From an uncultured Oscillospiraceae bacterium (GTDB lineage Bacteria; Bacillota; Clostridia; Oscillospirales; Acutalibacteraceae), in NCBI GenBank assembly GCA_900543555.1, contig UQRL01000015.1, positions 1 to 50,891 of the forward strand: DNA of 50,891 nt. Reading direction: 5' to 3'. The first letter of the stretch is position 1. The number at the start of each line of letters is the position of its first letter. The translations under genes and the position numbers were made by a program. The notes beneath the pieces are model-generated. The model was not told the DNA's origin and made no database searches. It saw only the letters and a program-made list of their open reading frames with translations. Below are positions 28,250 through 36,107 of this stretch, one piece after another.

Positions 28250-29254
28250 ATGAAGCCCTATGTGATTGGCATGGACATTGGCGGAACCAACCTCCGCGTT
28301 GCCCTTGGCCCCCAGGGGGAAGAGATCCGGCACTTTCAGAAGGTGCCGCGGGAGGCCGTGCTCACTGGGGAATCCCCTGCCAAAGAGCTGGCGGATTTTA
28401 TCCAGGACTATTGCGCACAGCACGGAGAAGGGGCACGGCCAGAGGCAGTGATGATTGGCTTTCCCGCCACGCTGGACAGGAACCGGCACCGTGTTTTGCA
28501 GGCGCCCAATGTTCCCGGGATAGACGGCCTCTCCGCCGCGGACCTGGGGCGCCTGGCCCATGTCCCCGTCTACTTTGAACGGGATGTGAACCTGCTGTTT
28601 TCCTGCGACATGCTGGATTTGGGCATCCCCTCCCAGGGCCTTTCCGTTGGGATCTACATTGGCACAGGGATCGGCAATGCCATTTTCTACAATGGCCGTC
28701 CCTTACCCGGCAAGAATGGGGTTTCTGGAGAGCTGAGGCACATTCCCCGCAGCGGCAGCGGGGAAATCTGCGGCTGCGGAAACCTGGGCTGCGCCGAATG
28801 CTTTGCCTCCGGCCGCAGGCTGTCCCATCTGCGGGACACATATTTTCCCAGCCTGCCCATAGGCCGGCTGTTCCTGGAACAGGGCTCTTCCCCCATCCTG
28901 CAGGATTTCCTGGAGGAAATTGCCTGCACAGTTGCCGCAGAACTGAATATTCTCGACCCGGAGTACCTGGTCCTGGGCGGCGGCGTGCTCCACATGGCCG
29001 GTTTTCCCTTGGAGGCGCTGAAAGAGAAAATTTTAGCCCACACCCGAAAACCCTACCCGGCACAGGGCCTGCAGATCCTCCACTCCCAGGACGCCGTGGA
29101 AAACGGCGCGCGGGGGGCTGTTGCTCTGGCGTGGGCGCTGGATCAGGAAAGGAAGGCGGTGCTACAAGGACTTTGGAACGTACAGCGCAGAGAGGTGCAA
29201 CTATCCGGAATTTGCCTTTCTGGCTGCGTCCGCGGTTGCCGGGGGAGAGTGTGA
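28250..29254 (+). CDS. ROK-family sugar kinase, C-terminus run-on into rpiB remnant
   Basis: A 334-codon frame. The phosphate-binding start is IGMDIGGTNLRVAL; the sugar-binding part is MIGFPATLDRN and YFERDVNLL; the ROK zinc motif is CGCGNLGCAECFASG; and a second glycine loop is VLGGGVLHMAG. It should phosphorylate a hexose such as allose, N-acetylmannosamine or glucose. The kinase fold is complete by about residue 303. The last 30 residues (from LQGLWNVQRREV) are the wrong-frame reading of an rpiB gene fused behind it by a deletion, so the natural stop has been lost. The protein may still work. Confidence 0.85.
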   Translation: MKPYVIGMDIGGTNLRVALGPQGEEIRHFQKVPREAVLTGESPAKELADFIQDYCAQHGEGARPEAVMIGFPATLDRNRHRVLQAPNVPGIDGLSAADLGRLAHVPVYFERDVNLLFSCDMLDLGIPSQGLSVGIYIGTGIGNAIFYNGRPLPGKNGVSGELRHIPRSGSGEICGCGNLGCAECFASGRRLSHLRDTYFPSLPIGRLFLEQGSSPILQDFLEEIACTVAAELNILDPEYLVLGGGVLHMAGFPLEALKEKILAHTRKPYPAQGLQILHSQDAVENGARGAVALAWALDQERKAVLQGLWNVQRREVQLSGICLSGCVRGCRGRV

Positions 29255-29537
29255 GAAGGGGATTGTATGCTGCGGCACAGGCGTTGGGATTTCCATTGCC
29301 GCCAACAAGGTAAAAGGAATCCGCTGCGTCTGCTGTTCAGAGCCCTATTCCGCCCTGCTCTCCCGCCAGCACAACAACACCAACATGCTGGCCATGGGCA
29401 GCCGCGTGGTGGGAAAAGACCTGGCGCTTATGATTGTGGATCAATGGCTTCAGGGTAAATATGAGGGAGGCCGCCATCAAATCCGGCTGGATGAAATCCA
29501 AGCTCTGGAGGAAACCGGGGAAATCGCAAAAAAATAA
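29121..29537 (+). pseudogene. rpiB: Ribose-5-phosphate isomerase B, N-terminus deleted
   Basis: From about 29166 the frame gives 123 residues of clear RpiB/AlsB: KDFGTYSAERCNYPEF, the catalytic-Cys loop GIVCCGTGVGISIAANKVKG, and SALLSRQHNNTNMLAMGSRV. About 30-35 residues that should come first, with the GCDHGG-type sugar-binding motif, are missing. Instead the frame runs back into the 3' end of the ROK kinase gene. The only start, TTG at 29121, would add kinase-derived nonsense. Most likely a small deletion removed the kinase stop and the rpiB start, leaving a non-functional isomerase. A ROK kinase beside RpiB recalls the allose pathway (AlsK/AlsB), which is inference. Confidence 0.8.
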
Positions 29538-29583
29538 TTTCCTATGGGAATCAAGATCCGCAAGCCCCCCTGCAGAGAGCGGT

Positions 29584-29624
29584 AAAAAAACCTGCCTTTG
29601 ACCATGGTCAAAGGCAGGTTTTTT
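29584..29624. terminator. Two-way intrinsic terminator
   Basis: A nearly perfect palindrome, AAAAAACCTGCCTTTGAC and its complement around CATG, with A and T runs on the two sides. It ends the rpiB unit and could also stop leftward transcription. Confidence 0.85.
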
Positions 29625-29636
29625 CATTGCTGCCTT

Positions 29637-29711
29637 TAAGGCTTAACAAAAAGGTGTGCGGCCTCCCGTTCTGAGAAACCGGGCACCTTCCTGATGCGCT
29701 GTTAAGCTTTA
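29637..29711. other. Nested two-stem hairpin in the intergenic region
   Basis: Outer stem of 12 bp (29637-29648 with 29700-29711, one G-T pair) encloses an 11-bp stem (29651-29661 with 29679-29689, one mismatch) with a 17-base loop. It is not followed by T. It lies between rpiB and the kinase-like gene; 29712-29906 otherwise shows no gene. It could be a structured RNA or a dispersed repeat. Confidence 0.45.
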
Positions 29712-29906
29712 CCGGCAAAAAAGAACCCTGCCGCCTTGCTTCAGCTTCCTGCTGAAAACTTTCTTGTTTTCTTCTTATAGAAAGCACGCTGAATGCAATG
29801 GCAAGAATTTCACGAAAAAAATTGGAACCGAGCCCAAAAACACCTTTCCTCAAAGGGAAGTTTATCCAGCGGATTTCGCCAGGACCCATCCGGGGCCCCC
29901 GCCCTT

Positions 29907-30734
29907 TTACACCCTCCCCAGGGCCCGGTTCCATGCTTCTTCCAGGGAGCGCAATGTGGGATACCGGTTTTCCCGCTGGGATGAAGCCGCTTTTCCAGCG
30001 CACTTCCAGGCAGCCGGGGAAAGAGGCCAAAGGGAAAGCTCCCTCCCTTCCGGTGAAAACAGTTCAAAGGCAAAGGAACCCATGGTGTACACCATGGTGC
30101 GTTCATCGACAGGGGCTCCCCTTTGGTACTCCTCCGGAGCCATAAAGCGGGAGGAACCCCACATCCGCCCCACCGGATTAAAAAACGGCGTCCGGTGGTA
30201 GGCGTCCACATCGCAGAGAAGGGGACGGCCGGTCTCCTCCTCATACATTACGCAGCCATCGTAAAAGTCCACAGATACATAGCCCCTCTCCGCCACATGG
30301 CGGTGGAACGCCAGCACAGCCTGAAAAACCGCCAGCTTCTTTTCCACGGGGAGGGCCAAAAACGCCGCTCGGGTGGGATATTGCTTTCCCATGCACAGGG
30401 CATCTGTCCAGGGGAACAAAAGCGCATACCCTCCGGCCACAGGCCCATCCCACAGCAGGGGCAGCAGTGCCGGGTGGGCCAGGTCCCGAATGACCTGGGC
30501 GGATTTTTCCAAGAGGCGGACAGCCTCGCTGGGCTCGCCATCAAAGCAGAGGGGCCTTGCCCCGGCATATTTCAAAAAGTACCGCCGCCCCTCCCGCTCC
30601 AGGCCGAAGCACAGGTTTCCGGAATCCTGGCGGTCGAATACACGGAAGACCCTTCCCCACCGGTGGAGGAAAGAAAGGTCGGTCTCTTCTTTCACCACAC
30701 AGGGAATCCCATCGGGAAACAATGTGACAACCAT
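29907..30734 (-). CDS. Protein-kinase-like protein
   Basis: A 275-residue cytoplasmic protein with an eukaryotic-type kinase fold. Visible parts: the Lys strand RRYFLKYAG, the helix Glu near SEAVRLLEKS, the catalytic-loop equivalent GYVSVDFYDGCVMY, the metal site LLCDVDAY where DFG is usual, and the APE helix in SSRFMAPEEYQRGAP then YTMGSFAFELF. The glycine loop is weak, and the usual Asn after the catalytic Asp seems absent, so activity on protein is not assured; small-molecule phosphorylation is possible. Start at ATG 30734, 10 bases after the gntR stop with GGGGG before it, so it forms an operon with gntR. Confidence 0.75.
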   Translation of the reverse strand: MVVTLFPDGIPCVVKEETDLSFLHRWGRVFRVFDRQDSGNLCFGLEREGRRYFLKYAGARPLCFDGEPSEAVRLLEKSAQVIRDLAHPALLPLLWDGPVAGGYALLFPWTDALCMGKQYPTRAAFLALPVEKKLAVFQAVLAFHRHVAERGYVSVDFYDGCVMYEEETGRPLLCDVDAYHRTPFFNPVGRMWGSSRFMAPEEYQRGAPVDERTMVYTMGSFAFELFSPEGRELSLWPLSPAAWKCAGKAASSQRENRYPTLRSLEEAWNRALGRV

Positions 30735-30744
30735 AAAAGCCCCC

Positions 30745-31461
30745 TTATGAATAGACAAAGATAAACCGGTCTGCCCGGTAAACGGTGCGGTAAACCTCGA
30801 GGATGGCCCCGCTGCCGTCCTCCACGGTCTTGCTGCTGAACACCAGCCCGGTGGAGGCCGCTGGCAGCTCCAGCATCTCCTGTTCCAGGCGGGTGAGCAG
30901 CCCTACCGTCATTTGGGAGTTTTCCCCATGGAAGCGCTCGTGCCCATTTTCTCTTAAATAGGCGTGGAAGGAAAGGATGGACCCGGCATCCTCTGGGAGA
31001 TGGGGAAAGTATCTTTCCGGCAGGTAGCGGGTGTACACAGCCGCGGGGGCGCCGTCCACAATCCGCAATAGAGAGACCTTCCAAACCGGCTCCTCCTCGG
31101 GCAGCCCCAGGCTCTCATAGATGGAGGGATTATAGGATATTCTTTTGGCCCGGATGTTTTCTGAGCGGAAGGGGATGCCCAGCTCCTTCATTTTTTCAGA
31201 GAAGCTTGTCCGCCCCACCATGGCCAGCGGGATCTTTTCCTTTTTCCCCGCAAAAAAGCTGCCATACCCCTGCAGGGAGTAGATATACCCCAGCTCCTTC
31301 AGGCGGCTGTAAGCCCGGCGCACATCCGAACGGGGCACCTGAAATTCCCCGGCCAGCTTATTCTCGCTGGGCAGCTTGTCTCCCGGGCTGTATTTCCCAT
31401 TGCGCAGATCCTGTATCAGCTGTCCGGCAATGCGCTCCCAGCCAGCTTCCTTTTCTTTCAA
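30745..31461 (-). CDS. phnF: GntR-family regulator (PhnF/UTRA type)
   Basis: A 238-residue repressor of the HutC/PhnF branch. Residues about 8-72 are the winged helix (IQDLRNGKYSPGDKLPSENK, then VPRSDVRRAYSRLKELGYI). A UTRA ligand domain fills the rest, with PVWKVSLLRIVDGAPAAVYT and RTVYRADRFIF. It is divergent from the C-P lyase operon and probably represses it, releasing in response to a phosphonate or phosphate-state signal. The symbol rests on this context. Its own promoter is at 31494-31522. Confidence 0.85.
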   Translation of the reverse strand: MKEKEAGWERIAGQLIQDLRNGKYSPGDKLPSENKLAGEFQVPRSDVRRAYSRLKELGYIYSLQGYGSFFAGKKEKIPLAMVGRTSFSEKMKELGIPFRSENIRAKRISYNPSIYESLGLPEEEPVWKVSLLRIVDGAPAAVYTRYLPERYFPHLPEDAGSILSFHAYLRENGHERFHGENSQMTVGLLTRLEQEMLELPAASTGLVFSSKTVEDGSGAILEVYRTVYRADRFIFVYS

Positions 31462-31484
31462 GGCGCGTCCCCCCTTTCGGTATT

Positions 31485-31522
31485 CTGTTTTGGATTATAC
31501 CTCCTGTCCTGTTTTGGCACAA
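31485..31522 (-). promoter_or_regulatory. gntR promoter with two flanking direct repeats
   Basis: On the minus strand TTGTGC (31517-31522), 17-base spacer, perfect TATAAT (31494-31499). CTGTTTTGG occurs at 31485-31493 and again at 31509-31517, 24 bases apart and on both sides of the -10. These repeats are candidate regulator sites in the divergent gntR/phn region. Confidence 0.6.
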
Positions 31523-31654
31523 CCCCCGGGGCCATATTTTAACGGTCATTTAATTTTTCACCCTTGGCACCTTTACAGGAGGTTTTTATCATGTGGGCGT
31601 TGCAGAAAAGAAATGAAGAGACACAAGAACCCAAAACAAAGGAGGCAACTTCGT

Positions 31655-32602
31655 ATGAAAGCAAGAAAATTGGGAGCGCTGCTGCTGGGCGCTATGTTGA
31701 CGGTGGCAAGTTTGACCGGATGCTCTGCCAGCGGGCAGACCACCTCGGGCGCAGAAGCCCAGGCCACCGCGGAAAACGGCTATGGCCTGGAAGAATTTGT
31801 CATGGTGATGATCCCCGGCGAGGACACGGAGAAATCCATCCAGCTGCGGGACACCATGGCGGAGAAGATGAGCGAAGCCATTGGCGTCCCCGTCACCACC
31901 TACCGCGCCACAGACTACAGCGCTGCTGTGGAAGCCATGCGTACGGGCAACGCCCAGCTGGCATACCTGGGGCCCTTCTCTTACGTAACCGCCCGCGAGC
32001 GCGCCGGGGCCGAGTGCCTGGTAGTCCAGGGCGAGGTGGGCACGAAAGGCGGCTATCAGTCCTATATTGTGGTCCAGGCGGACAGCGATATCCAGTCTCT
32101 GGAGGACCTTCAGGGCAAGACCTTTGCCTTTGTGGACCCCGAGTCCACCTCTGGCAATGTGATCCCCACCGATGAAATCCTCTCGGCGTTCCCCGACCTG
32201 GGCCTGACCTTTGACGACCTGCACACCGATGGGAAGTTCTTCTCCTCCGCCATGTTCGCCGGCTCCCACCAGGGCTCGCTGCAGGCGGTTGTCCAGGGCA
32301 ACGTGGACGCGGCGGCCGTGGCCTCTTCCACCTATGAAAACCAGATTGAAGAGGGGCTTGTCAACGAGGAGGACCTGCGGATCATCCACGAATCCCCCGA
32401 CATTCCCGGTTCCCCCATTGCCATTCAAAAGGACCTGCCCCAGGAGCTGAAGGACAAGGTGAAAGAATTCCTGCTCAACTATGATGACCCCGAGTACTTT
32501 GGGGATGAAGAGGGCAAGGAGCCCGAGCGCTTTGTGGAGATTTCCGACAGCGACTATGACTACCTTGCGGACCTGAAAGAAACCTACAATCTTTCCGACT
32601 GA
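31655..32602 (+). CDS. phnD: Phosphonate-binding lipoprotein of ABC importer
   Basis: A 315-residue binding protein. Its lipoprotein signal ends LTGCSAS with the Cys near residue 21. The PhnD pattern is AMRTGNAQLAYLGPFSYVTA, GYQSYIVVQ, LQGKTFAFVDPESTSGN and SHQGSLQAVVQGNVDAAAVA. It delivers phosphonates to PhnE. The ATG at 31655 follows AAAGGAGG. Another AGGAGG-ATG pair at 31591 opens a frame that overlaps this gene out of phase and is probably not real. First gene of the phn operon; phnC follows after 11 bases. Confidence 0.95.
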   Translation: MKARKLGALLLGAMLTVASLTGCSASGQTTSGAEAQATAENGYGLEEFVMVMIPGEDTEKSIQLRDTMAEKMSEAIGVPVTTYRATDYSAAVEAMRTGNAQLAYLGPFSYVTARERAGAECLVVQGEVGTKGGYQSYIVVQADSDIQSLEDLQGKTFAFVDPESTSGNVIPTDEILSAFPDLGLTFDDLHTDGKFFSSAMFAGSHQGSLQAVVQGNVDAAAVASSTYENQIEEGLVNEEDLRIIHESPDIPGSPIAIQKDLPQELKDKVKEFLLNYDDPEYFGDEEGKEPERFVEISDSDYDYLADLKETYNLSD

Positions 32603-32613
32603 GGAGCGTTGGC

Positions 32614-33405
32614 ATGGAAAACGTGTTAGAACTAACCCATTTAAAAAAATATTACGGCCAAACCCGGGCTGTGGAGGATGTGAGCTTCTCGGTAAAGCCG
32701 GGGGAAGTGGTGGTCATCATCGGCCCCAGCGGCGCTGGGAAATCCACCGTGCTGCGGTGCATCAACCGCATGATTGACCCCACAGAAGGCACTATCCTGT
32801 TCCAGGGAACGGACATGGCCCAGGTAAAGCGGGAAAGAGACCTGAAAGCCATCCGGCGCCGCATTGGGATGATTTTCCAATCCTTCAATCTTGTCTACCG
32901 CCTTTCCGTGTTTCAGAACGTGCTCCACGGGCGGCTGGGCTATATGTCCACCCCCAACGCCGTTCTGGGCCGCTACTCTGAGGCGGACAAAGAGAAGGCC
33001 CTGGAACTCCTGCGGATGATCGGCCTGGAAGGGATGCTCTACAAAAAGGCTGGGGAGCTTTCCGGCGGGCAGAAACAGCGGGTGGGCATTGCCCGGGCCC
33101 TGATGCAGGACCCTGCCCTGCTGCTGTGCGACGAGCCCATCGCCTCCCTGGACCCCAGCTCCTCTAAGATCATCATGGACCAAATCCGGGACATGGCCCG
33201 GATGCGCAATATCGGCTGCATTGTCAATCTGCACCAGGTGGACGTGGCCAAAACATATGGGGACCGGATCGTGGGCATCCACCAGGGACGTGTGGTTTTT
33301 GACGGTCCGCCCCAGGAGCTGACCAACTCTATGATTGAAACCATCTACGACGCCCCCATTGAAGAGCTCACTGTGGGGCTGGAAGGGGAGGCGGCCCATG
33401 GCTAA
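32614..33405 (+). CDS. phnC: Phosphonate ABC transporter ATP-binding protein
   Basis: A 263-residue ATPase: Walker A GPSGAGKST near residue 38, Q loop in IGMIFQSFNLVYRLSVFQNV, signature LSGGQKQRVGIARAL, Walker B LLLCDEPIASLD and switch His in NLHQVD. The residues FNLVYRLSV and LQEL-like tail are typical of PhnC. It energises the PhnE permeases. GGAGCG stands before the ATG, and its end overlaps phnE1 by 8 bases. Confidence 0.96.
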   Translation: MENVLELTHLKKYYGQTRAVEDVSFSVKPGEVVVIIGPSGAGKSTVLRCINRMIDPTEGTILFQGTDMAQVKRERDLKAIRRRIGMIFQSFNLVYRLSVFQNVLHGRLGYMSTPNAVLGRYSEADKEKALELLRMIGLEGMLYKKAGELSGGQKQRVGIARALMQDPALLLCDEPIASLDPSSSKIIMDQIRDMARMRNIGCIVNLHQVDVAKTYGDRIVGIHQGRVVFDGPPQELTNSMIETIYDAPIEELTVGLEGEAAHG

Positions 33406-34192
33406 AAGGACCATTCCCCTCACGCCGAAAAAGCAGAAGCGGGCCGCCACCCTGGCGTTCCTTCTGATTGCGGCGCTGTTCCTCATCGCCAGCCTGCAAA
33501 CGCAGTACACTCCTGTAGAGTTTTTGCTCAACATGGAGAATTTCTGGAGCTTCATCTTTGTAGACCTGCTCCCCCCAAAAATTGCAGACTGGGAAACCAT
33601 TGGCATTGGGGTGCTGCAGACCATCTCTATGGCCATGGTTGCCAGCCTTGTGTCGGCAGTGATCTCTCTGGCGCTGGCCTTTTTGGGCTCTAACACCACG
33701 GCCCCCTGGCGGCCCCTGAAAAAGATCATCCGCGCCTTTGCCTCGCTGCAGCGGAATATCCCCAGCATGATCTGGACCTTTCTGCTGATTATGTCCTTCG
33801 GCATTGGCACCGTAGTGGGAACCCTGGCCCTTCTGATCACCACCTGCGGCTTTCTAATCCGCTCCTTCATTGAAACGATTGACGAGGTGGGCGGCGAAAG
33901 CCTGGAGGCGCTGCAGGCCGTGGGGGCTGGGCGCCTGTCCATCATCACCCAGGTGATCCTACCGGCCTCGCTGCCCGGGTTTCTCTCCTGGCTGCTTTAC
34001 TCTCTGGAAGTGAACATCCGCTCCTCCACTCTGGTAGGCGCTGTGGGAGGCGGCGGCATCGGCCTGATTATGATGGGCTATATCAAGCAGTTCCGGTACC
34101 ACTCTGCCATGGGGGTCATCCTGCTGGTGGCCGTCATTGTCATCCTGGTCGACCTGCTGACCAATTTCCTGCGAAAGAAGGTGCTGGCATGA
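33398..34192 (+). CDS. phnE: Phosphonate ABC transporter permease 1
   Basis: A 264-residue permease with a basic N-terminus and about six helices. The core NIPSMIWTFLLIMSFGIGTV and the coupling loop SLEALQAVGAGRLSIITQVI are standard for PhnE. ATG at 33398 overlaps phnC by 8 bases; the frame itself extends further into phnC without a start signal. An ATG overlapping its own stop (34189) starts the second permease frame, which is broken; see the next entry. Confidence 0.94.
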   Translation: MAKRTIPLTPKKQKRAATLAFLLIAALFLIASLQTQYTPVEFLLNMENFWSFIFVDLLPPKIADWETIGIGVLQTISMAMVASLVSAVISLALAFLGSNTTAPWRPLKKIIRAFASLQRNIPSMIWTFLLIMSFGIGTVVGTLALLITTCGFLIRSFIETIDEVGGESLEALQAVGAGRLSIITQVILPASLPGFLSWLLYSLEVNIRSSTLVGAVGGGGIGLIMMGYIKQFRYHSAMGVILLVAVIVILVDLLTNFLRKKVLA

Positions 34193-34246
34193 CTGATTTT
34201 ACCGAAATCTACCCCGTTGCCGGCTCTGCCGTAGAAGAGCCGGCCG

Positions 34247-34279
34247 AAAAAAAGGCCTGCTCCTGCGGGACAGGAGGGG
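34247..34279 (+). promoter_or_regulatory. Possible minus-one frameshift signal in phnE2
   Basis: The heptamer A AAA AAG (34248-34254), in the phase used by the dnaX shift site, is followed after 5 bases by CTCCT (34260-34264), which can pair with AGGAG (34272-34276). A flanking GGCC/GGCC pair could extend the stem. Recoding is one explanation; a one-base loss or sequencing error in the A run is the other. Confidence 0.4.
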
Positions 34280-34346
34280 CCGCATCCGGGTAAAAGACCC
34301 CGCCCGTGACCGGGCTCTGAAGTGGTTCCTGTCCCTGTTCACCATT

Positions 34347-35066
34347 TTGGGCGTGGCTGCCCTGTTCTTTATGGATCTGGACTGGGCCCAAGTGTGGGAG
34401 GGGGTCCTTCGCATTCCTGAGGCCATCGGCAAGCTGTGTAAGGTGGACTTCAGCCAGATCGACGTCACCTTTACCTCTCTGTTTGAGTCCATTGCCGTCG
34501 CCATCCTCTCCACGGTGTACAGCCTGGTGGGCGGCATGGTTTTAGCGGTGTTCCTGGCCAAAAACCTGACTCCCTTCAAATGGATGGCTGCCGTGCTCTC
34601 CGCAGTGCTCACCTTCCTGCGGGCAATCCCCTCCATCATCTGGGTTCTGCTGATTCTTGTGTGCGTGGGCTTTGGCCCCTCTGCGGGGATTATCGGCATC
34701 TGCATTTTCAGCACTTCCTTCTTTGCCAGAAGCTTTGCCCAATGCTATGAGGAAGTTCCCCAGGAAACTCTGGAGGCGCTGCGCGCCATGGGGGCCGGCC
34801 GGGTAAAAGTGTTCTTCAGCGCCGTGCTTCCCTCCGCGTTTACCGGCATGCTGGCCTGGACCTCTATCAGCTTTGAAAGCAACTTCGAGGCCTCTGCCGT
34901 GCTGGGCACGGTGGGCGCCGGGGGCATTGGATATGTGATCTCCAACTGCATGACCCGTTACGCCTACGGCCAGGCCATTGTGGCCATTGCCCTGGTGCTG
35001 GCTTTTACCTACGCCATGGAGCTGGGGTTCACCGCCATCAAAGAAAGAAATGGGAAAATCAAATAG
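34347..35066 (+). CDS. phnE: Phosphonate ABC transporter permease 2, N-terminus frameshifted
   Basis: The uninterrupted frame from TTG 34347 gives 239 residues with the PhnE core FLRAIPSIIWVLLILVCVGF and loop TLEALRAMGAGRVKVFFSAV. The true protein clearly begins earlier. In the same frame LRDRRGRIRVKDPARDRALK (about 34263-34322) continues into WFLSLFTILG. The natural start ATG at 34189 (MTDFTEIYPVAGSAVEEPAE) lies one frame away. The two frames meet at seven A (34247-34253) read as A AAA AAG. A minus-one slip there would join them; so would one added A. I give the safe interval. Confidence 0.85.
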   Translation: MGVAALFFMDLDWAQVWEGVLRIPEAIGKLCKVDFSQIDVTFTSLFESIAVAILSTVYSLVGGMVLAVFLAKNLTPFKWMAAVLSAVLTFLRAIPSIIWVLLILVCVGFGPSAGIIGICIFSTSFFARSFAQCYEEVPQETLEALRAMGAGRVKVFFSAVLPSAFTGMLAWTSISFESNFEASAVLGTVGAGGIGYVISNCMTRYAYGQAIVAIALVLAFTYAMELGFTAIKERNGKIK

Positions 35067-35074
35067 GAGGAGCT

Positions 35075-35503
35075 ATGGAACCAAGGAGATTCTCTAAAAT
35101 TATAGAAAAATGCCCGGCAGAGCGAGTAAAGGAACTGGCCCGCCCCATCGTGGAGCAGCACCAGGTTGCGGTCATCCGCAAGCCCGCTAAAACCCTGGTG
35201 ATGGTGCGGATGCGGGAAACCGTAGCCAAGGCAGAGTTTTACCTGGGGGAACTGCTGGCCGCTGAGGCCATGGTGGAGCTGGAGGGAACCAGGGGTTTCT
35301 CCCTTCTGATGGGGGACGACCTGGACAAGGCTTTCTCCGCCGCTGTGCTGGACGCCCTGCGCCGGTCGGGGCTGCCCCAGTGGGAGGCCGTACGCCTGGC
35401 CCTGGAGCAGGAAGAGAAGCGCCAGCAGCAGGAGGAACGCCGGGAGATCTGCCGGCACAATGCCTCTCGGGTGCAGTTCAACACCCTGGACGTGGAATAT
35501 TGA
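35075..35503 (+). CDS. phnG: C-P lyase subunit PhnG
   Basis: A 142-residue subunit of the PhnGHIJ core, which exchanges the adenine of ATP for phosphonate (with PhnI). Its pattern is ILAKC-like IIEKCPAERVKELA near the start, then LVMVRMRETVAKAEFYLGEL and GFSLLMGDDLDKAFSAAVLD. The length is close to the E. coli protein. GGAGG before the ATG; it starts 8 bases after phnE2. Confidence 0.93.
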   Translation: MEPRRFSKIIEKCPAERVKELARPIVEQHQVAVIRKPAKTLVMVRMRETVAKAEFYLGELLAAEAMVELEGTRGFSLLMGDDLDKAFSAAVLDALRRSGLPQWEAVRLALEQEEKRQQQEERREICRHNASRVQFNTLDVEY

Positions 35504-35525
35504 GGAAACTGGGAGGACAAGCGAT

Positions 35526-36107
35526 ATGAGGACTGAGAACCGGTTTGACCCGGTATTTGACTGCCAGCAGGTGTTCAAGGCACTGATGAATGCCTTGGCC
35601 CAGCCCGGCAAGGTATTCTCCATTGAGGAGAATGTAAAGCGGCTGGTTGGCAACGGCGCCCCCTTCAAGGCGGTGGCCCTGACCCTGCTGGACAATTGGC
35701 GTTCCTTTTATGTAGACGGAGCCCCCGCCCTGGCCGAGGAGCTGCGGGAACTGACCTATGGCGTGCCCGCTCCTTTGGAAGAGGCCGATTACCTGTTCTT
35801 TCCCCGCATGGGGGAACCGGGCCCCGTTATCGAGAAGGCAAAACCCGGCACCTTGCCGGAACCTCACAAAAGCGCAACGCTCTTCCTGATGACGGACTCC
35901 CTGACGGGAGGAGAGACCTTCTCCCTCACCGGTCCCGGTGTGGAGGGGGCGGTCACCGTCACCCTGCCCGCTCCCTGTCGGGCCTGGCTGGAAGAGCGGC
36001 AGGCACAGGCGTTTGAGTTCCCCTGCGGGGTGGATTTATACTTCCTCACCCCCCAGGGCCAGGTTATGGGGATTCCCCGCAAGGTGAAGATAGGAGGTGA
36101 GGGCTGA
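35526..36107 (+). CDS. phnH: C-P lyase subunit PhnH
   Basis: A 193-residue core subunit. Typical stretches are FDPVFDCQQVFKALMNALAQ near the start, KAVALTLLDNW, and GVEGAVTVTLPAPCRAWLEE and FPCGVDLYFL in the second half. I start at ATG 35526 (GGGAGGACAAG before it) because the frame upstream overlaps phnG. It ends by sharing one base with phnI, so the two are coupled. Confidence 0.94.
   Translation: MRTENRFDPVFDCQQVFKALMNALAQPGKVFSIEENVKRLVGNGAPFKAVALTLLDNWRSFYVDGAPALAEELRELTYGVPAPLEEADYLFFPRMGEPGPVIEKAKPGTLPEPHKSATLFLMTDSLTGGETFSLTGPGVEGAVTVTLPAPCRAWLEERQAQAFEFPCGVDLYFLTPQGQVMGIPRKVKIGGEG

Noticed and set aside
31511..31580. Sigma-54 promoter suggested by TTGGCAC boxes upstream of phnD
   Set aside because: Neither box has the matching TTGCA at the required distance.
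31591..32175. A frame with a good AGGAGG-ATG start overlapping phnD
   Set aside because: It reads phnD out of phase and shows no protein features after about 20 residues; at most a leader peptide.
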